DNA of 53,752 nt from Lactobacillus ultunensis DSM 16047 (lineage in GTDB: Bacteria; Bacillota; Bacilli; Lactobacillales; Lactobacillaceae), in contig NZ_AZFO01000012.1 in the NCBI RefSeq assembly GCF_001436305.1, positions 1 through 53,752 of the forward strand. The letters run 5' to 3'. The notes beneath the pieces are model-generated. The model made no database searches. It saw only the letters and a program-made list of their open reading frames with translations, and was not told the DNA's origin. Position numbers and translations under genes: made by a program. Of the stretch, positions 44,780 through 53,666 are shown in pieces; positions within the stretch are counted from its first letter, which is position 1, and each line of letters starts with the position of its first letter.

Positions 44780-45265
44780 ATGTTTAATTTCTTTAAAAAG
44801 AAGAATAAAGGTTTAGAAGTAGCTGCAGTGGTTGATGGTGAAGTAATGCCAATCACTGATGTGAAAGATGATGTTTTCTCAACTAAGATGTTGGGTGATG
44901 GTTTTGCTATTAAGCCATCAGACAAAAATATTTATGCTCCTGTTAGTGGCACTATTTCTACGCTCTTTCCAACTAAGCACGCCATTGGTATTAAAACTGA
45001 TGATGGATTAGAAATCTTAATTCACTTAGGTCTTGATACAGTTGAATTAAAAGGTGCTCCGTTTACAGTAGACGTTAAACAAGGCGATAAAGTTGAAAAG
45101 GGTCAACCTTTAGGTACGATGGATTTCAAGATGATTACAGATAAAGGATACGATGACAGTTGTATCGTCGTTTATACCAACATGGATCTTGTAAAGTCCG
45201 TTACCCCAGTTGAAAAGGGTACGGTCCAACATTCCCAAAAAGTACAAACTGTAGAATTTAATTAG
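44780..45265 (+). CDS. PTS glucose-family EIIA
   Basis: A 161-residue EIIA of the Crr type. The phosphorylated His82 lies in EILIHLGLDTVEL and His67 in PTKHAIGIK, the usual pair. It has the IYAPVSGTI N-terminal strand and a conserved end. It should phosphorylate the EIIB domains of the permease encoded at 41526. Confidence 0.92.
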   Translation: MFNFFKKKNKGLEVAAVVDGEVMPITDVKDDVFSTKMLGDGFAIKPSDKNIYAPVSGTISTLFPTKHAIGIKTDDGLEILIHLGLDTVELKGAPFTVDVKQGDKVEKGQPLGTMDFKMITDKGYDDSCIVVYTNMDLVKSVTPVEKGTVQHSQKVQTVEFN

Positions 45266-45319
45266 TCAGCTTTCCCCTCTCTTGTATGAAATTTAATAGA
45301 CTAATTAAAAAAATGGTTT

Positions 45320-45356
45320 TAAGCTTAGCTTCTTAAGTGAAGTTAAGCTTTTTTTG
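45320..45356 (+). terminator. Terminator of the PTS operon
   Basis: AAGCTTAGCTTC/GAAGTTAAGCTT arms (one mismatch) are followed by seven T residues. Confidence 0.8.
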
Positions 45357-45391
45357 TTAATATATAAATAAGAGAAAGCGAGGGCTGGTTA

Positions 45392-45658
45392 ATGAAAAAA
45401 TATCGTCCAAATACCAAAGCGGTTATTGTAGGAATTATTTTTATGCTGTTGGGTATGGCATGTTGGATAATTAAAGCATCGTTTATTCCAAAAGGAGCAG
45501 TATTTCTGTTTCCACTGGGACTCCTGCTGATCTGTATTGGCGGATTAACCTTAACTATTACAGCTTTTATTGCTATGCGTAAGAATGATCTAGCGATGAG
45601 CGCCTTGATCAAAAAACAAGAGGAAGAACGTAAGAAAGCTGAAACAGAGGAAAAATAG
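45392..45658 (+). CDS. Small two-helix membrane protein, unknown
   Basis: An 88-residue protein with two membrane segments (about residues 8-30 and 35-60) and a very charged tail rich in Lys and Glu. Such small DUF-type membrane proteins are common next to metabolic genes in lactobacilli. It is a separate gene between the PTS terminator and the nitroreductase. Function not recognisable. Confidence 0.65.
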   Translation: MKKYRPNTKAVIVGIIFMLLGMACWIIKASFIPKGAVFLFPLGLLLICIGGLTLTITAFIAMRKNDLAMSALIKKQEEERKKAETEEK

Positions 45659-45709
45659 ATAAACAATTTTACAGAGTAAATTATTTTTAAAAGAAGGATT
45701 TGAGTAAAG

Positions 45710-46366
45710 ATGAATTTTAAAGAAGTTTTTCAAAATGAACATGTAACCCGTCGATTTACTAACAGAAGAGTTCCCGAAAAAGCTATTGCGGAAATTATAG
45801 AAAAAGCACAGCAATCACCATCATTACTTAATTCACAACCATGGCGTGCCTATGTGATTATGGGGGATGCACTTGAAGGCTTTAAGAAAGCAGCTGCAGA
45901 GAACATGGATAATAAGGTTAAGCCGAATGAAGATTTTGCTGCTATGCTTTCACTTGATTGGGATACTTTCCCAAGTAGCAATATGGCAATGATGGGTGCT
46001 TCTCAAAGCTTCTTCTTTAGAAATAAGCTACATTTATTTACTGAAGCCAATAAGACTACATTTAATGCACCAGCTATTATTTTCCTAACCATTCCTAAAA
46101 AGTCACCAGCTTGGTCAGTTTTTGATTTAGGAATTTTTGCACAAAGTATTATGTTATTAGCTATTAACCGTGGCTTAGGTATTATGCCAGCTCACTCAAT
46201 GGTTTCATATCCGGATCTAGTTAGAAAATATGCTAGAATTCCTGAAGACGAATCAGTAGGAATGGCAATAGCAATTGGCTACATTGATAAGAATGCTGAA
46301 GTTAATGATCCTGTCTTTATTCCAAAGAGAGTTCCGTTTAATAAGATTTATAAAATAACTAAATAG
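45710..46366 (+). CDS. Nitroreductase-family flavoprotein
   Basis: A 218-residue FMN-dependent NAD(P)H oxidoreductase of the nitroreductase superfamily. VTRRFTNRRVP at the N-terminus (FMN-phosphate arginines), QSPSLLNSQPWRAYV and the C-terminal GMAIAIGYID are the typical FMN-binding segments. The natural substrate is unknown; quinones, nitro compounds or flavin are usual. A GAAGGA site precedes the start. Confidence 0.9.
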   Translation: MNFKEVFQNEHVTRRFTNRRVPEKAIAEIIEKAQQSPSLLNSQPWRAYVIMGDALEGFKKAAAENMDNKVKPNEDFAAMLSLDWDTFPSSNMAMMGASQSFFFRNKLHLFTEANKTTFNAPAIIFLTIPKKSPAWSVFDLGIFAQSIMLLAINRGLGIMPAHSMVSYPDLVRKYARIPEDESVGMAIAIGYIDKNAEVNDPVFIPKRVPFNKIYKITK

Positions 46367-46454
46367 TGTACTGCTTGTGTAAAACTGAACTATTTTAGCC
46401 AATAAATGGTAGAATATGGTTTAGTAAATAATTTGTGAAAAAGGTGATTGTACA

Positions 46455-47813
46455 TTGAGTCCAGCTCAAATAGTAACTAATTTAGTTGCAACCCTATTAA
46501 TTTTCATCGTTGCTTCATTTTTTGTAGCTGCGGAATTTGCTTTAGTGCAGACAAGACCTAGTCAGTTGGAAGATATGCTGGCCAAGGGCACTGGCAATAA
46601 AAAGAAATTGCAACGTGCGTTACATATGACGCATAATTTGAATGAATATCTGTCGACAACTCAGGTTGGTACTACGCTGGTAGGTGTAGTATTAGGTTGG
46701 TTCTCAGCTGATACATTTGCGGTTATTTTGGAAGATGCTTTCCACTTAACCCCAATGAGTGAATCGCTTATTAAATCAATTAGTGCTATCTTAGGCGTAA
46801 TTCTTTTAACTTACTTAGAAGTCGTTTTGACGGAAGTTGTTCCTAAGAATATTGCCATTGATAAACCTGTGGGCATGATGATGTTAATTGTTACGCCACT
46901 TCATGTTTTCCACACGCTTGTTTATCCATTCGTTTGGCTACTTAATACTAGTTCTAATGGTATTTTGAAGTTAATGGGCTTTACCCCAGCTGATGAAGAA
47001 AATGAGGTTTATTCTCAATCTGAAATCATTAAACTTTCACGTAATGCCGTTCATGGAGGTTCTCTTGATAAAGAAGATCTTACTTACATGGAACGTGCAT
47101 TTGAGTTAAATGATAAGATTGCTAAGGATATTATGACTGACAGAACTAGATTGTCAGTTCTTAATTCGACCGATACGATTAAGTATGCTTTAAAGAGATA
47201 CTTAAAAGAAGGTAATAGTCGTTTCCCTGTTGTACGTGATAATGATAAAGATGACGTTGTCGGCTATGTTTATTCTTTTGACATTGTGCAACAGAGTCAA
47301 ATTGACCCCAATGTTCCAGTAACTAGAATAATTAGAACAATTATTACTGTACCAGAATCAATGCCAATTCAAGATATTCTGCATTTAATGATTTCAAAGC
47401 ACACGCCAATTGTTTTGGTTGTTGATGAATATGGTGGTACGAGTGGTATTGTAACTGATAAAGATATTTACGAAGAACTCTTTGGGTCAGTTAAGGATGA
47501 AATTGATGATGTTTCTGATGATTACATCATTAAGGACAAAGAAGGCAATGTTCATGTTTCTGGTAAAACTACCTTGTATGACTTTGAACGTTACTTCCAC
47601 ACTGATTTGAAGGCTTTCCAGGATAGTGATATCATTACCATTGGAGGGTACATGATGGAACATTATCCTAACCTAAAGAAGGGTGAATCAATTACGCTTG
47701 AAGGCTATAAGTTTACATTGGATAGCATTGAGCAAGGATTCATGCGTTGGTTTATTGTAGCTCCAATTAAAAAAGAAGCTCAAAAAGTCGATCAATCTAA
47801 GAGTAAGAAATAG
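46455..47813 (+). CDS. CNNM/CorC-type (hemolysin-family) membrane protein
   Basis: A 452-residue protein with an N-terminal DUF21 (CNNM) membrane domain of about four helices, a CBS pair in the middle (about residues 215-340) and a C-terminal CorC/HlyC transporter-associated domain. Related proteins handle Mg2+ or Co2+ efflux; the 'hemolysin' label is historical. It starts with TTG, seven bases after AAGGTGA. Monocistronic. Confidence 0.9.
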   Translation: MSPAQIVTNLVATLLIFIVASFFVAAEFALVQTRPSQLEDMLAKGTGNKKKLQRALHMTHNLNEYLSTTQVGTTLVGVVLGWFSADTFAVILEDAFHLTPMSESLIKSISAILGVILLTYLEVVLTEVVPKNIAIDKPVGMMMLIVTPLHVFHTLVYPFVWLLNTSSNGILKLMGFTPADEENEVYSQSEIIKLSRNAVHGGSLDKEDLTYMERAFELNDKIAKDIMTDRTRLSVLNSTDTIKYALKRYLKEGNSRFPVVRDNDKDDVVGYVYSFDIVQQSQIDPNVPVTRIIRTIITVPESMPIQDILHLMISKHTPIVLVVDEYGGTSGIVTDKDIYEELFGSVKDEIDDVSDDYIIKDKEGNVHVSGKTTLYDFERYFHTDLKAFQDSDIITIGGYMMEHYPNLKKGESITLEGYKFTLDSIEQGFMRWFIVAPIKKEAQKVDQSKSKK

Positions 47814-47827
47814 TAAATATTAGGATA

Positions 47828-47852
47828 AAGCGTCAATTTTGACGCTTTTTTT
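47828..47852 (+). terminator. Terminator of the CNNM gene
   Basis: AAAGCGTCAA/TTGACGCTTT arms are followed by a T-run. A TATAAT box (47865-47870) downstream may be the hpt -10. Confidence 0.8.
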
Positions 47853-47916
47853 ATTTAAAGATGTTATAATTCTTTTTATTAGAATAATAGAATTTATTGG
47901 AACGAAGGGTGGATAA

Positions 47917-48486
47917 ATGGTTAAAGGCGACAATATTAACGATATTATTGATCATAAGTTATTTTCTGAAGATGACATCCATGAAATGTGTGTGCGACTT
48001 GGTGCGCAATTAACTAAGGATTATGCAGGCAAGAGACCTTTGGTTGTTGGTGCATTAAAGGGTGCAATTTATTTTTTAACAGATTTAACTAGACAAATGG
48101 ATGTAGCACATCAATTGGATTTCCTTGATGTGTCAAGTTATGGTGATGGATTCGAATCAACCGGTAAAATCAAAGTGGTTACCGACTTGGCCGCTGATGT
48201 CAAGGATCGTGATGTCTTGATCATTGAAGATATTGTTGATACTGGTTTAACCTTGAAGTTCATGAAGGACTTAATTAAGAAGCGTGGTGCTAAGAGTGTT
48301 AAGTGCTGTGCTATGCTTAATAAAGAAGCCCGTAGAAATGTCGACGTGGACGTAGATTACTTTGGTTCTAAGGTGGGCAATGAATTTGTTGTCGGCTATG
48401 GCTTGGACTTCTTAAACATGTACCGTAATTTACCTTACGTTGGAGTATTAAAGCCAGAAGTTATTCAAAAGTATGTGAATAAGTAA
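47917..48486 (+). CDS. hpt: Hypoxanthine phosphoribosyltransferase
   Basis: A 189-residue purine salvage enzyme that makes IMP or GMP from the base and PRPP. The PRPP-binding motif is VLIIEDIVDTGLTL, with the flexible loop containing SSYGDG. With the nucleoside hydrolase at 10749 it can recycle purine bases. Monocistronic. Confidence 0.94.
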   Translation: MVKGDNINDIIDHKLFSEDDIHEMCVRLGAQLTKDYAGKRPLVVGALKGAIYFLTDLTRQMDVAHQLDFLDVSSYGDGFESTGKIKVVTDLAADVKDRDVLIIEDIVDTGLTLKFMKDLIKKRGAKSVKCCAMLNKEARRNVDVDVDYFGSKVGNEFVVGYGLDFLNMYRNLPYVGVLKPEVIQKYVNK

Positions 48487-48497
48487 TTAAAGAAAGT

Positions 48498-48532
48498 AAA
48501 ATCTCTACCGCAATTGCGATAGAGATTTTTTA
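48498..48532. terminator. Bidirectional terminator
   Basis: AAATCTCTA...CGCAATTGCG...TAGAGATTT forms a long hairpin with one mismatched pair between convergent hpt and the permease gene. Confidence 0.85.
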
Positions 48533-49843
48533 TGCTTTGTTTTTCTTTTGCTGGTGATAATAAATTGGTAGGCCTAAGAGCGTTAAGCCGATGCCGATTA
48601 GTGAAAGGAAAAATTGATTAATAATCGTAGAGACAACAATGAAGATGCCACCGATAACTGAGATTAAGGGGATAAGAGGATACCATGGAACCCTGAAGGG
48701 ACGTTTCAGTTTTGGCTCTCGTTTTCTTAAAATTACCACTGCAATGGATAGCATAGTGTTGAAAGTCCACATAACGAAGACCAACATATCTGTTAAAACG
48801 GTAAAGTTACCGAGCAAAATCATAACTATTGCAATTGCATCAACGATTAAAGCACCAAAAACGGGAACACCGGTGTGAATGTTAGCTTTGCCGATTTTGT
48901 TAGAGAAAGGCAATAGATTATCTTGAGCCAAGATATATGGGGTTCTCATTCCAGTAAGCATAAATGCGTTAACGGCACCATAAACGGAAATTAAAATACC
49001 GATAGTGATTAGTTTGCCGCCAAATTGACCAAATAATTTTATTGAAGCTTCAAAAGCTGCGTTATTGTTATTAGCGAGCTCATGAATTGGCAAAACAGTT
49101 AAGAAAGTGTAGTTGATGAGCACATAAATCAGGGTGATGGCGGATAAGCCAAAGATGATTGCTCGGGATAAGTCACGTTCGGGATTTTTAACTTCGTTAG
49201 CTAAATTAGTAACTACAATCCATCCTTCAAATGCAAAAAGTGCGGAGAGTAACCCTTGGCTAATGGCATTAGGGAAAGAATGACCTGCACCAACTGTTAA
49301 TGGAATAATTGGTGCGGGTATTTTATTTTGGTTGAAAAGCCCCCAGAGAATAATCAATGCAATTGGGATAATCTTTAAAATTGTGATGACTGACTGCATT
49401 TTGCTAGAGAACTTGGTTCCGATCAAATTGATGCCGAGTAAAAAGAGGACTAGTAAAATAGCTATTAGATTGGAATATTTTGCTTGAATACCAAATAGAG
49501 ATACAAATTGAACGCCGAAGATAGAACTGAGCGCACCGATTTGGGCTGGAAAATAAACTATCATTTGAGCCCACCCAAAAAGGAAGCCCCAAACGCGTCC
49601 ATAAGTATAATCAAGATACTTGATTGCTCCGTTAATTTTTAAACTGGCTGCAATTTCAGAAATTGTCAAACCTGATGCAATTGAAATAATACCAGCAAGA
49701 ATCCATACAAATAAAGTCATTGAACTGCTGCCAGTTTGAGCAGTAATAGTACCAATTTTGAAGAAAACACCGGCACCAATGACAGAGCCAACTACTGTGG
49801 CTAATGCTTGTCCAAATGAAATTTGCCTTTTCAAATAATTCAC
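48530..49843 (-). CDS. APC-family amino-acid permease (SteT-like)
   Basis: A 437-residue amino-acid transporter with 12 expected helices. The N-terminal GSVIGAGVFFKIG motif in helix 1 and the GWAQMIVYFPAQIGALS region are typical of the LAT/SteT branch of APC exchangers. Serine/threonine exchange is the closest guess, but specificity is not determinable. An AGGGTGAA site precedes the start. Confidence 0.85.
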   Translation of the reverse strand: MNYLKRQISFGQALATVVGSVIGAGVFFKIGTITAQTGSSSMTLFVWILAGIISIASGLTISEIAASLKINGAIKYLDYTYGRVWGFLFGWAQMIVYFPAQIGALSSIFGVQFVSLFGIQAKYSNLIAILLVLFLLGINLIGTKFSSKMQSVITILKIIPIALIILWGLFNQNKIPAPIIPLTVGAGHSFPNAISQGLLSALFAFEGWIVVTNLANEVKNPERDLSRAIIFGLSAITLIYVLINYTFLTVLPIHELANNNNAAFEASIKLFGQFGGKLITIGILISVYGAVNAFMLTGMRTPYILAQDNLLPFSNKIGKANIHTGVPVFGALIVDAIAIVMILLGNFTVLTDMLVFVMWTFNTMLSIAVVILRKREPKLKRPFRVPWYPLIPLISVIGGIFIVVSTIINQFFLSLIGIGLTLLGLPIYYHQQKKNKA

Positions 49844-49944
49844 CCTTACTTAAAATAAATAATACTAAATTATTTTAGCACATCGTTATAGAAGTATTGG
49901 TGTGTTAGAATTATTTGGTTAAAATAATAACAGGGGGAAAAGCC

Positions 49945-50652
49945 ATGAAAAGATATCATCATAAATATACTTTGCCAGCAATCTTGACTTTGTTGATATT
50001 AGCGATTGCATTTCTTTTAATTGGCTTTTTTAATTTTAAGAGACAAACGACCTTACCGCCGGATTCAAATTCAAGTGCAATTGGCATTCAGTTGAATCAA
50101 GATATCGATTATGTGGATTTGCATAAACTACAATCAAATGGGATTTCTTTTGTTTATTTAAAAGCCACGCAGGGTAGGTCATATTTTGATGAAAATTACT
50201 TGTCCTATCGTGATCAAATTTTAGGCACTAAGCTCGCTTTTGGCAGCATGATTCTCTATAGTAATGAATCAACTCCACGTGAGCATTATCGCTATTTCTT
50301 TAAACAAGTGGGCAATAATACTGGTAGCTTGCCAATTTTGCTTGTACCCGCTGTAAATAGTCGTAGTGCTAAGTATTTAAATTCAATGAGCCGTTTTGCC
50401 ACTATGTTAGAGAAACGACATAAAGAAGTAATTGTTGAGTTGGATTACGGATATCACAAGTATTTTAATAAGCAAACTAAATTTATCTCATCGGGTAATA
50501 AGATGCCAAATAAGCTGGAATATTCTTTTTGGCGTTATACAACCAACGGACGCGTTAAGAACGTTACGGGATTAGAAAAGGACGTTACGATGTACGCGTA
50601 TAACGGAACCGTTGGTCAATATAAACAGAAATATGGACAATTAACGCAATAA
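49945..50652 (+). CDS. Membrane-anchored GH25 lysozyme-like protein lacking catalytic acids
   Basis: A 235-residue protein with one N-terminal membrane helix (about residues 9-29) and an extracellular GH25 muramidase-like domain. The fold pattern is clear: a GID-like first strand, KATQG for KATEG, and an LP-strand. However, the expected acids are replaced: GID reads GIQ (Gln49), KATEG reads KATQG (Gln76), and the catalytic LDxE reads LLVPA (Val134, Ala136). It is probably a peptidoglycan-binding pseudoenzyme. The start is ATG 49945 with a GGGGG site. Its stop overlaps the helicase start by one base. Confidence 0.75.
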   Translation: MKRYHHKYTLPAILTLLILAIAFLLIGFFNFKRQTTLPPDSNSSAIGIQLNQDIDYVDLHKLQSNGISFVYLKATQGRSYFDENYLSYRDQILGTKLAFGSMILYSNESTPREHYRYFFKQVGNNTGSLPILLVPAVNSRSAKYLNSMSRFATMLEKRHKEVIVELDYGYHKYFNKQTKFISSGNKMPNKLEYSFWRYTTNGRVKNVTGLEKDVTMYAYNGTVGQYKQKYGQLTQ

Positions 50653-51872
50653 TGTATCAAGAAGAAATTAAACAAATTTTACTTAAACAACATAAAGACA
50701 AGCCTACTTTAATTCAAAAGGCAAGTTACGATGCAATTAGGAATGGTGCCAGTTTGGTAGGATTAGCTAAAACTGGAACGGGTAAGACCTTGGCTTACGC
50801 ATTGCCTAGTCTGGAACGTGTACAAAAAGGCAATGCAAATAGCGTAATTATTATTGCACCAACTACTGAATTAGCTGTGCAGATTCGACATGCAATTAAT
50901 CCATTTATTCATGCATTAGGTCTCAAGGGCGTCAGTTTAGTAGGCGCTGGGAATCGTAAGCGCCAGGAGGATAATTTGAAGAAGAAACACCCAGAAGTGG
51001 TGGTAGCTACACCTGGGAGATTTTTTGACTTCTTTTCAAGTAATCGAATCAAGATTAATCAGATAAAGACTTTGATTATTGATGAAGCAGACGACATTCT
51101 GGAATTCGCTAAGTTGGAACTGCTGTCCTCTTTAGGGCAAAACTTAGGATCGGATAGTCAAGTTTTGCTTTTTGGTGCAACTGATTCTGAAATTACTAGG
51201 GATGCTGAGGAGATCTTTAATCGTCATTTTCTTTTAGTGGATGTCAGAAATGAACAAAAATCAACGACTAAGCATTATTTCTTGCAGGTTGATAATCAGC
51301 ATAAGATTGAATTTCTCCAACGAATGACTAAATTGGATCACTTTAAAGGTATCCTTTTCTTTGACTCTAATAAGACGATGATGCGTTTTGCTGGAATTTT
51401 TGGTCATACTAAGACTAAGTTTGAATTACTGGCTAATGAATTTGGTAAGCAAAGTCGTGAAAAAGCGTTAAGTGATTTAGCTAGCGGCAAAACTAAACTG
51501 TTATTAGCTACAGATTTGGCTGCTCGTGGTCTGGATATTCCAGGCGTCACTTACGTCATTAATTTTGAAATTCCTAGTGAACCTAACACTTATTTACACC
51601 GTGCTGGTCGTACTGGTAGGATGAATGCCAAAGGTTATGTTGTAACTTTAGGTGATGATCATGATTATCGTGATTTGAAGAAACTTTTAGCAGATCAAAT
51701 TGAAGTAGAACGTGTATATTTTGCGGGATATCATTTGACTACTAAGAAACCTAAACTTAAGAAAAAAGAAGAGAAGAAAATAGTAAAAACAACTGTTAGG
51801 AAAAAGAAGTCAAAGAAAAAACGCAACAAGAATAAAGGCTACCATCCACATTATTTGAAGGTGAATAAATGA
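50652..51872 (+). CDS. DEAD-box RNA helicase
   Basis: A 406-residue ATP-dependent RNA helicase. Motifs seen are the Q-motif region PTLIQKAS, Walker A AKTGTGKT (39-46), PTTELA, TPGRFFDFF, DEADD, FGATDSE (SAT to GAT), and domain 2 with LLATDLAARGLDI and HRAGRTGRM. The last 40 residues are a Lys/Arg-rich tail likely to bind RNA. It is coupled with the GH25-like gene upstream (TAATG) and overlaps the EIIC gene downstream by four bases (ATGA). Confidence 0.92.
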   Translation: MYQEEIKQILLKQHKDKPTLIQKASYDAIRNGASLVGLAKTGTGKTLAYALPSLERVQKGNANSVIIIAPTTELAVQIRHAINPFIHALGLKGVSLVGAGNRKRQEDNLKKKHPEVVVATPGRFFDFFSSNRIKINQIKTLIIDEADDILEFAKLELLSSLGQNLGSDSQVLLFGATDSEITRDAEEIFNRHFLLVDVRNEQKSTTKHYFLQVDNQHKIEFLQRMTKLDHFKGILFFDSNKTMMRFAGIFGHTKTKFELLANEFGKQSREKALSDLASGKTKLLLATDLAARGLDIPGVTYVINFEIPSEPNTYLHRAGRTGRMNAKGYVVTLGDDHDYRDLKKLLADQIEVERVYFAGYHLTTKKPKLKKKEEKKIVKTTVRKKKSKKKRNKNKGYHPHYLKVNK

Positions 51873-53197
51873 GTCGATTAGTGAAATGGCTGGAGGATTA
51901 CGTTTTACCTTTAGCTAGTCGGTTAGGACAAGTGAGATGGCTTGTGGCGTTGCGGGATGCATTTATTTCCTTAATGCCGATAACTATTGCTGGTTCTTTA
52001 GCAGTACTGATTAAAAGTTTGGTGGAAGCTGCAAGAGACCATTTAGGTTGGAAAGCTTTTGCCTTTGTTATGCAGCCGATGGTATCAATCAGCAACTTAG
52101 TTTGGCGAGGTACTTTTTCTCTTTATGCATTTTTCTTTGCTTTAGCATTAGGTTATCAATTAGCTAGAAATTTTGAGGGCAATCGCCTAGCTGCTTCAAT
52201 TGTATCTTTGTCATCATTTGCACTGAGTATTGCCAGTGTTGCTAAAGTTAAGGTTCATGGTAGTAATCTTGTAATTAAGAATGCTTTTGATATAAGTCAA
52301 TTTTCAACTACGGGTTTGTTTACTGCAATTCTATTTGGTTCAATTGGCTTCGCTATTTATTTTGCTTGTTATAAAGCAAGAATTATGATTCATTTATCAG
52401 CTAATATACTTCATGCAGAGCAAGCTGCTTTTGATTCATTGATTCCAGCAATGATTGCAATTTTTAGCGTAGGTGGTATTAATTATTTATTCCAAGTAAT
52501 TACAGGAAAGTATTTTGGCAACTGGTTGTTAACCACTATTCAAGAACCTTTAGTAAAATGGGGGCAAGGCTTTGGTACTGTTCTCTTAGTTACTTTATTA
52601 ATCCAAGTATTTTGGTTCTTTGGTATTAATGGCTTGGGTGTCTTATCACCAATTCTGGATTCTATTTGGCTGACGGCTCAAAATGGCAACATTACTGCTG
52701 TACGTGATGGACATGTACCACCTTTTGTTTGGGTGCGTGGTTCATTTGATGTATTTGCTTGGTTTGGTGGTGCTGGCGGTACTTTAATGTTGATAGTAGC
52801 GATTCTTATTTTTTCTAAACGAAGCGACTATCGAACAATTGCTAAAATTGCTTTAGCACCTGGTATTTTTAATATTGGGGAACCAGTTTTATTAGGATTG
52901 CCTGTTGTTTTAAATCCTGTTTATTTGATTCCATTCTTGTTGACACCTGTTGTTAATGTAGCTTTTTCATATTGGGTCAGCGTGATGGGATTGGTTAATC
53001 CAGTCCAAGTAGGGGTGCCTAGCATAATGCTACCGATCATTGGACCATTTTTGGCTTGTAATTATGATTGGCGAGCAATTGTGTTAAGTATTGTAGACAT
53101 GCTTATTGCTTTTGCAATCTGGACACCGTTCGTAATTGCAGCAGATAAAATTGCCAATACTAATAATCCAAAGACATTCTTTACGACACAATTTTAG
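51869..53197 (+). CDS. PTS lactose/cellobiose-family EIIC permease
   Basis: A 442-residue membrane permease of the Lac/Cel EIIC family with about ten helices. It has the N-terminal LRDAFISLMPITIAGSLAVLIKSL, FFGINGLGV and the substrate-site region INIGEPVLLGLPVVLNP (key FNIGEPVLLGLP). No EIIA or EIIB gene lies beside it, so those must come from elsewhere. It is co-translated with the DEAD-box helicase gene. Confidence 0.9.
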   Translation: MSRLVKWLEDYVLPLASRLGQVRWLVALRDAFISLMPITIAGSLAVLIKSLVEAARDHLGWKAFAFVMQPMVSISNLVWRGTFSLYAFFFALALGYQLARNFEGNRLAASIVSLSSFALSIASVAKVKVHGSNLVIKNAFDISQFSTTGLFTAILFGSIGFAIYFACYKARIMIHLSANILHAEQAAFDSLIPAMIAIFSVGGINYLFQVITGKYFGNWLLTTIQEPLVKWGQGFGTVLLVTLLIQVFWFFGINGLGVLSPILDSIWLTAQNGNITAVRDGHVPPFVWVRGSFDVFAWFGGAGGTLMLIVAILIFSKRSDYRTIAKIALAPGIFNIGEPVLLGLPVVLNPVYLIPFLLTPVVNVAFSYWVSVMGLVNPVQVGVPSIMLPIIGPFLACNYDWRAIVLSIVDMLIAFAIWTPFVIAADKIANTNNPKTFFTTQF

Positions 53198-53201
53198 AAA
53201 A

Positions 53202-53243
53202 AAAGATTAACTATTTATCGAATTTCTGGTAAAGTTAATCTTG
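53202..53243 (+). terminator. Weak terminator after the EIIC gene
   Basis: AAGATTAAC/GTTAATCTT arms around a 19-base loop, with a poor T-tract, lie just before the tRNA gene. Confidence 0.5.
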
Positions 53244-53248
53244 TATTT

Positions 53249-53321
53249 GACCCCGTAGTTCATCTGGATAGAACAATGGTCTCCTAAACCGTAGAGGTGA
53301 GTTCGAATCTCACCGGGGTCA
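53249..53321 (+). tRNA. tRNA-Arg (anticodon CCU)
   Basis: A 73-base cloverleaf. The acceptor stem is GACCCCG/CGGGGTC with discriminator A. The D-arm lies in TTCATCTGGATAGAAC, the anticodon stem ATGGT/ACCGT holds loop CTCCTAA (anticodon CCT), and the T-arm is GTGAG-TTCGAAT-CTCAC. CCA is not encoded. It reads AGG arginine codons. Confidence 0.95.
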
Positions 53322-53331
53322 TTTAATAAAT

Positions 53332-53368
53332 AAAAGGTCCATCTGAGATTATCCCAGATGGACCTTTT
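53332..53368. terminator. Bidirectional terminator after the tRNA
   Basis: AAAAGGTCCATCTG/CAGATGGACCTTTT arms can terminate the tRNA transcript and the convergent small gene. Confidence 0.85.
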
Positions 53369-53371
53369 GCT

Positions 53372-53560
53372 TTAGCCTAATGGATTGAGCATGATAAAGG
53401 TGATCAGTCCCCAAACAAGGAAGACACAAATTAAAGCTATGTAAAGCAAGTGTCTTCTAGTCTTAGGGGGTTTGGATTTATCCATACCAAATACTAAACA
53501 AAAACACCCAATAATTATAAAAAGTGCGGTTGTAATTAAAACTAATAAACTTGAATTCAT
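53372..53560 (-). CDS. Small two-helix membrane protein, unknown
   Basis: A 62-residue protein when started at the ATG at 53560 with a modest GGA site. It has two membrane segments (residues 4-26 and about 36-58) joined by the basic loop KPPKTRRH. The longer in-frame start at 53617 adds 19 residues without a ribosome site. Family not recognised. Confidence 0.6.
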   Translation of the reverse strand: MNSSLLVLITTALFIIIGCFCLVFGMDKSKPPKTRRHLLYIALICVFLVWGLITFIMLNPLG

Positions 53561-53666
53561 TAATATTCCAACTTTCTTTAAGTACTCTTCTATTAAAACA
53601 CATAAATAGGGGTGCAAGATAGGACTAAATCAGTTATAGTAAAGTTAAGTTTTCGGAGGATTTTTT

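Noticed and set aside
46455-47813. Hemolysin gene
   Set aside because: The DUF21-CBS-CorC architecture is that of ion-transport-associated proteins. The hemolysin name is historical and does not indicate a toxin.
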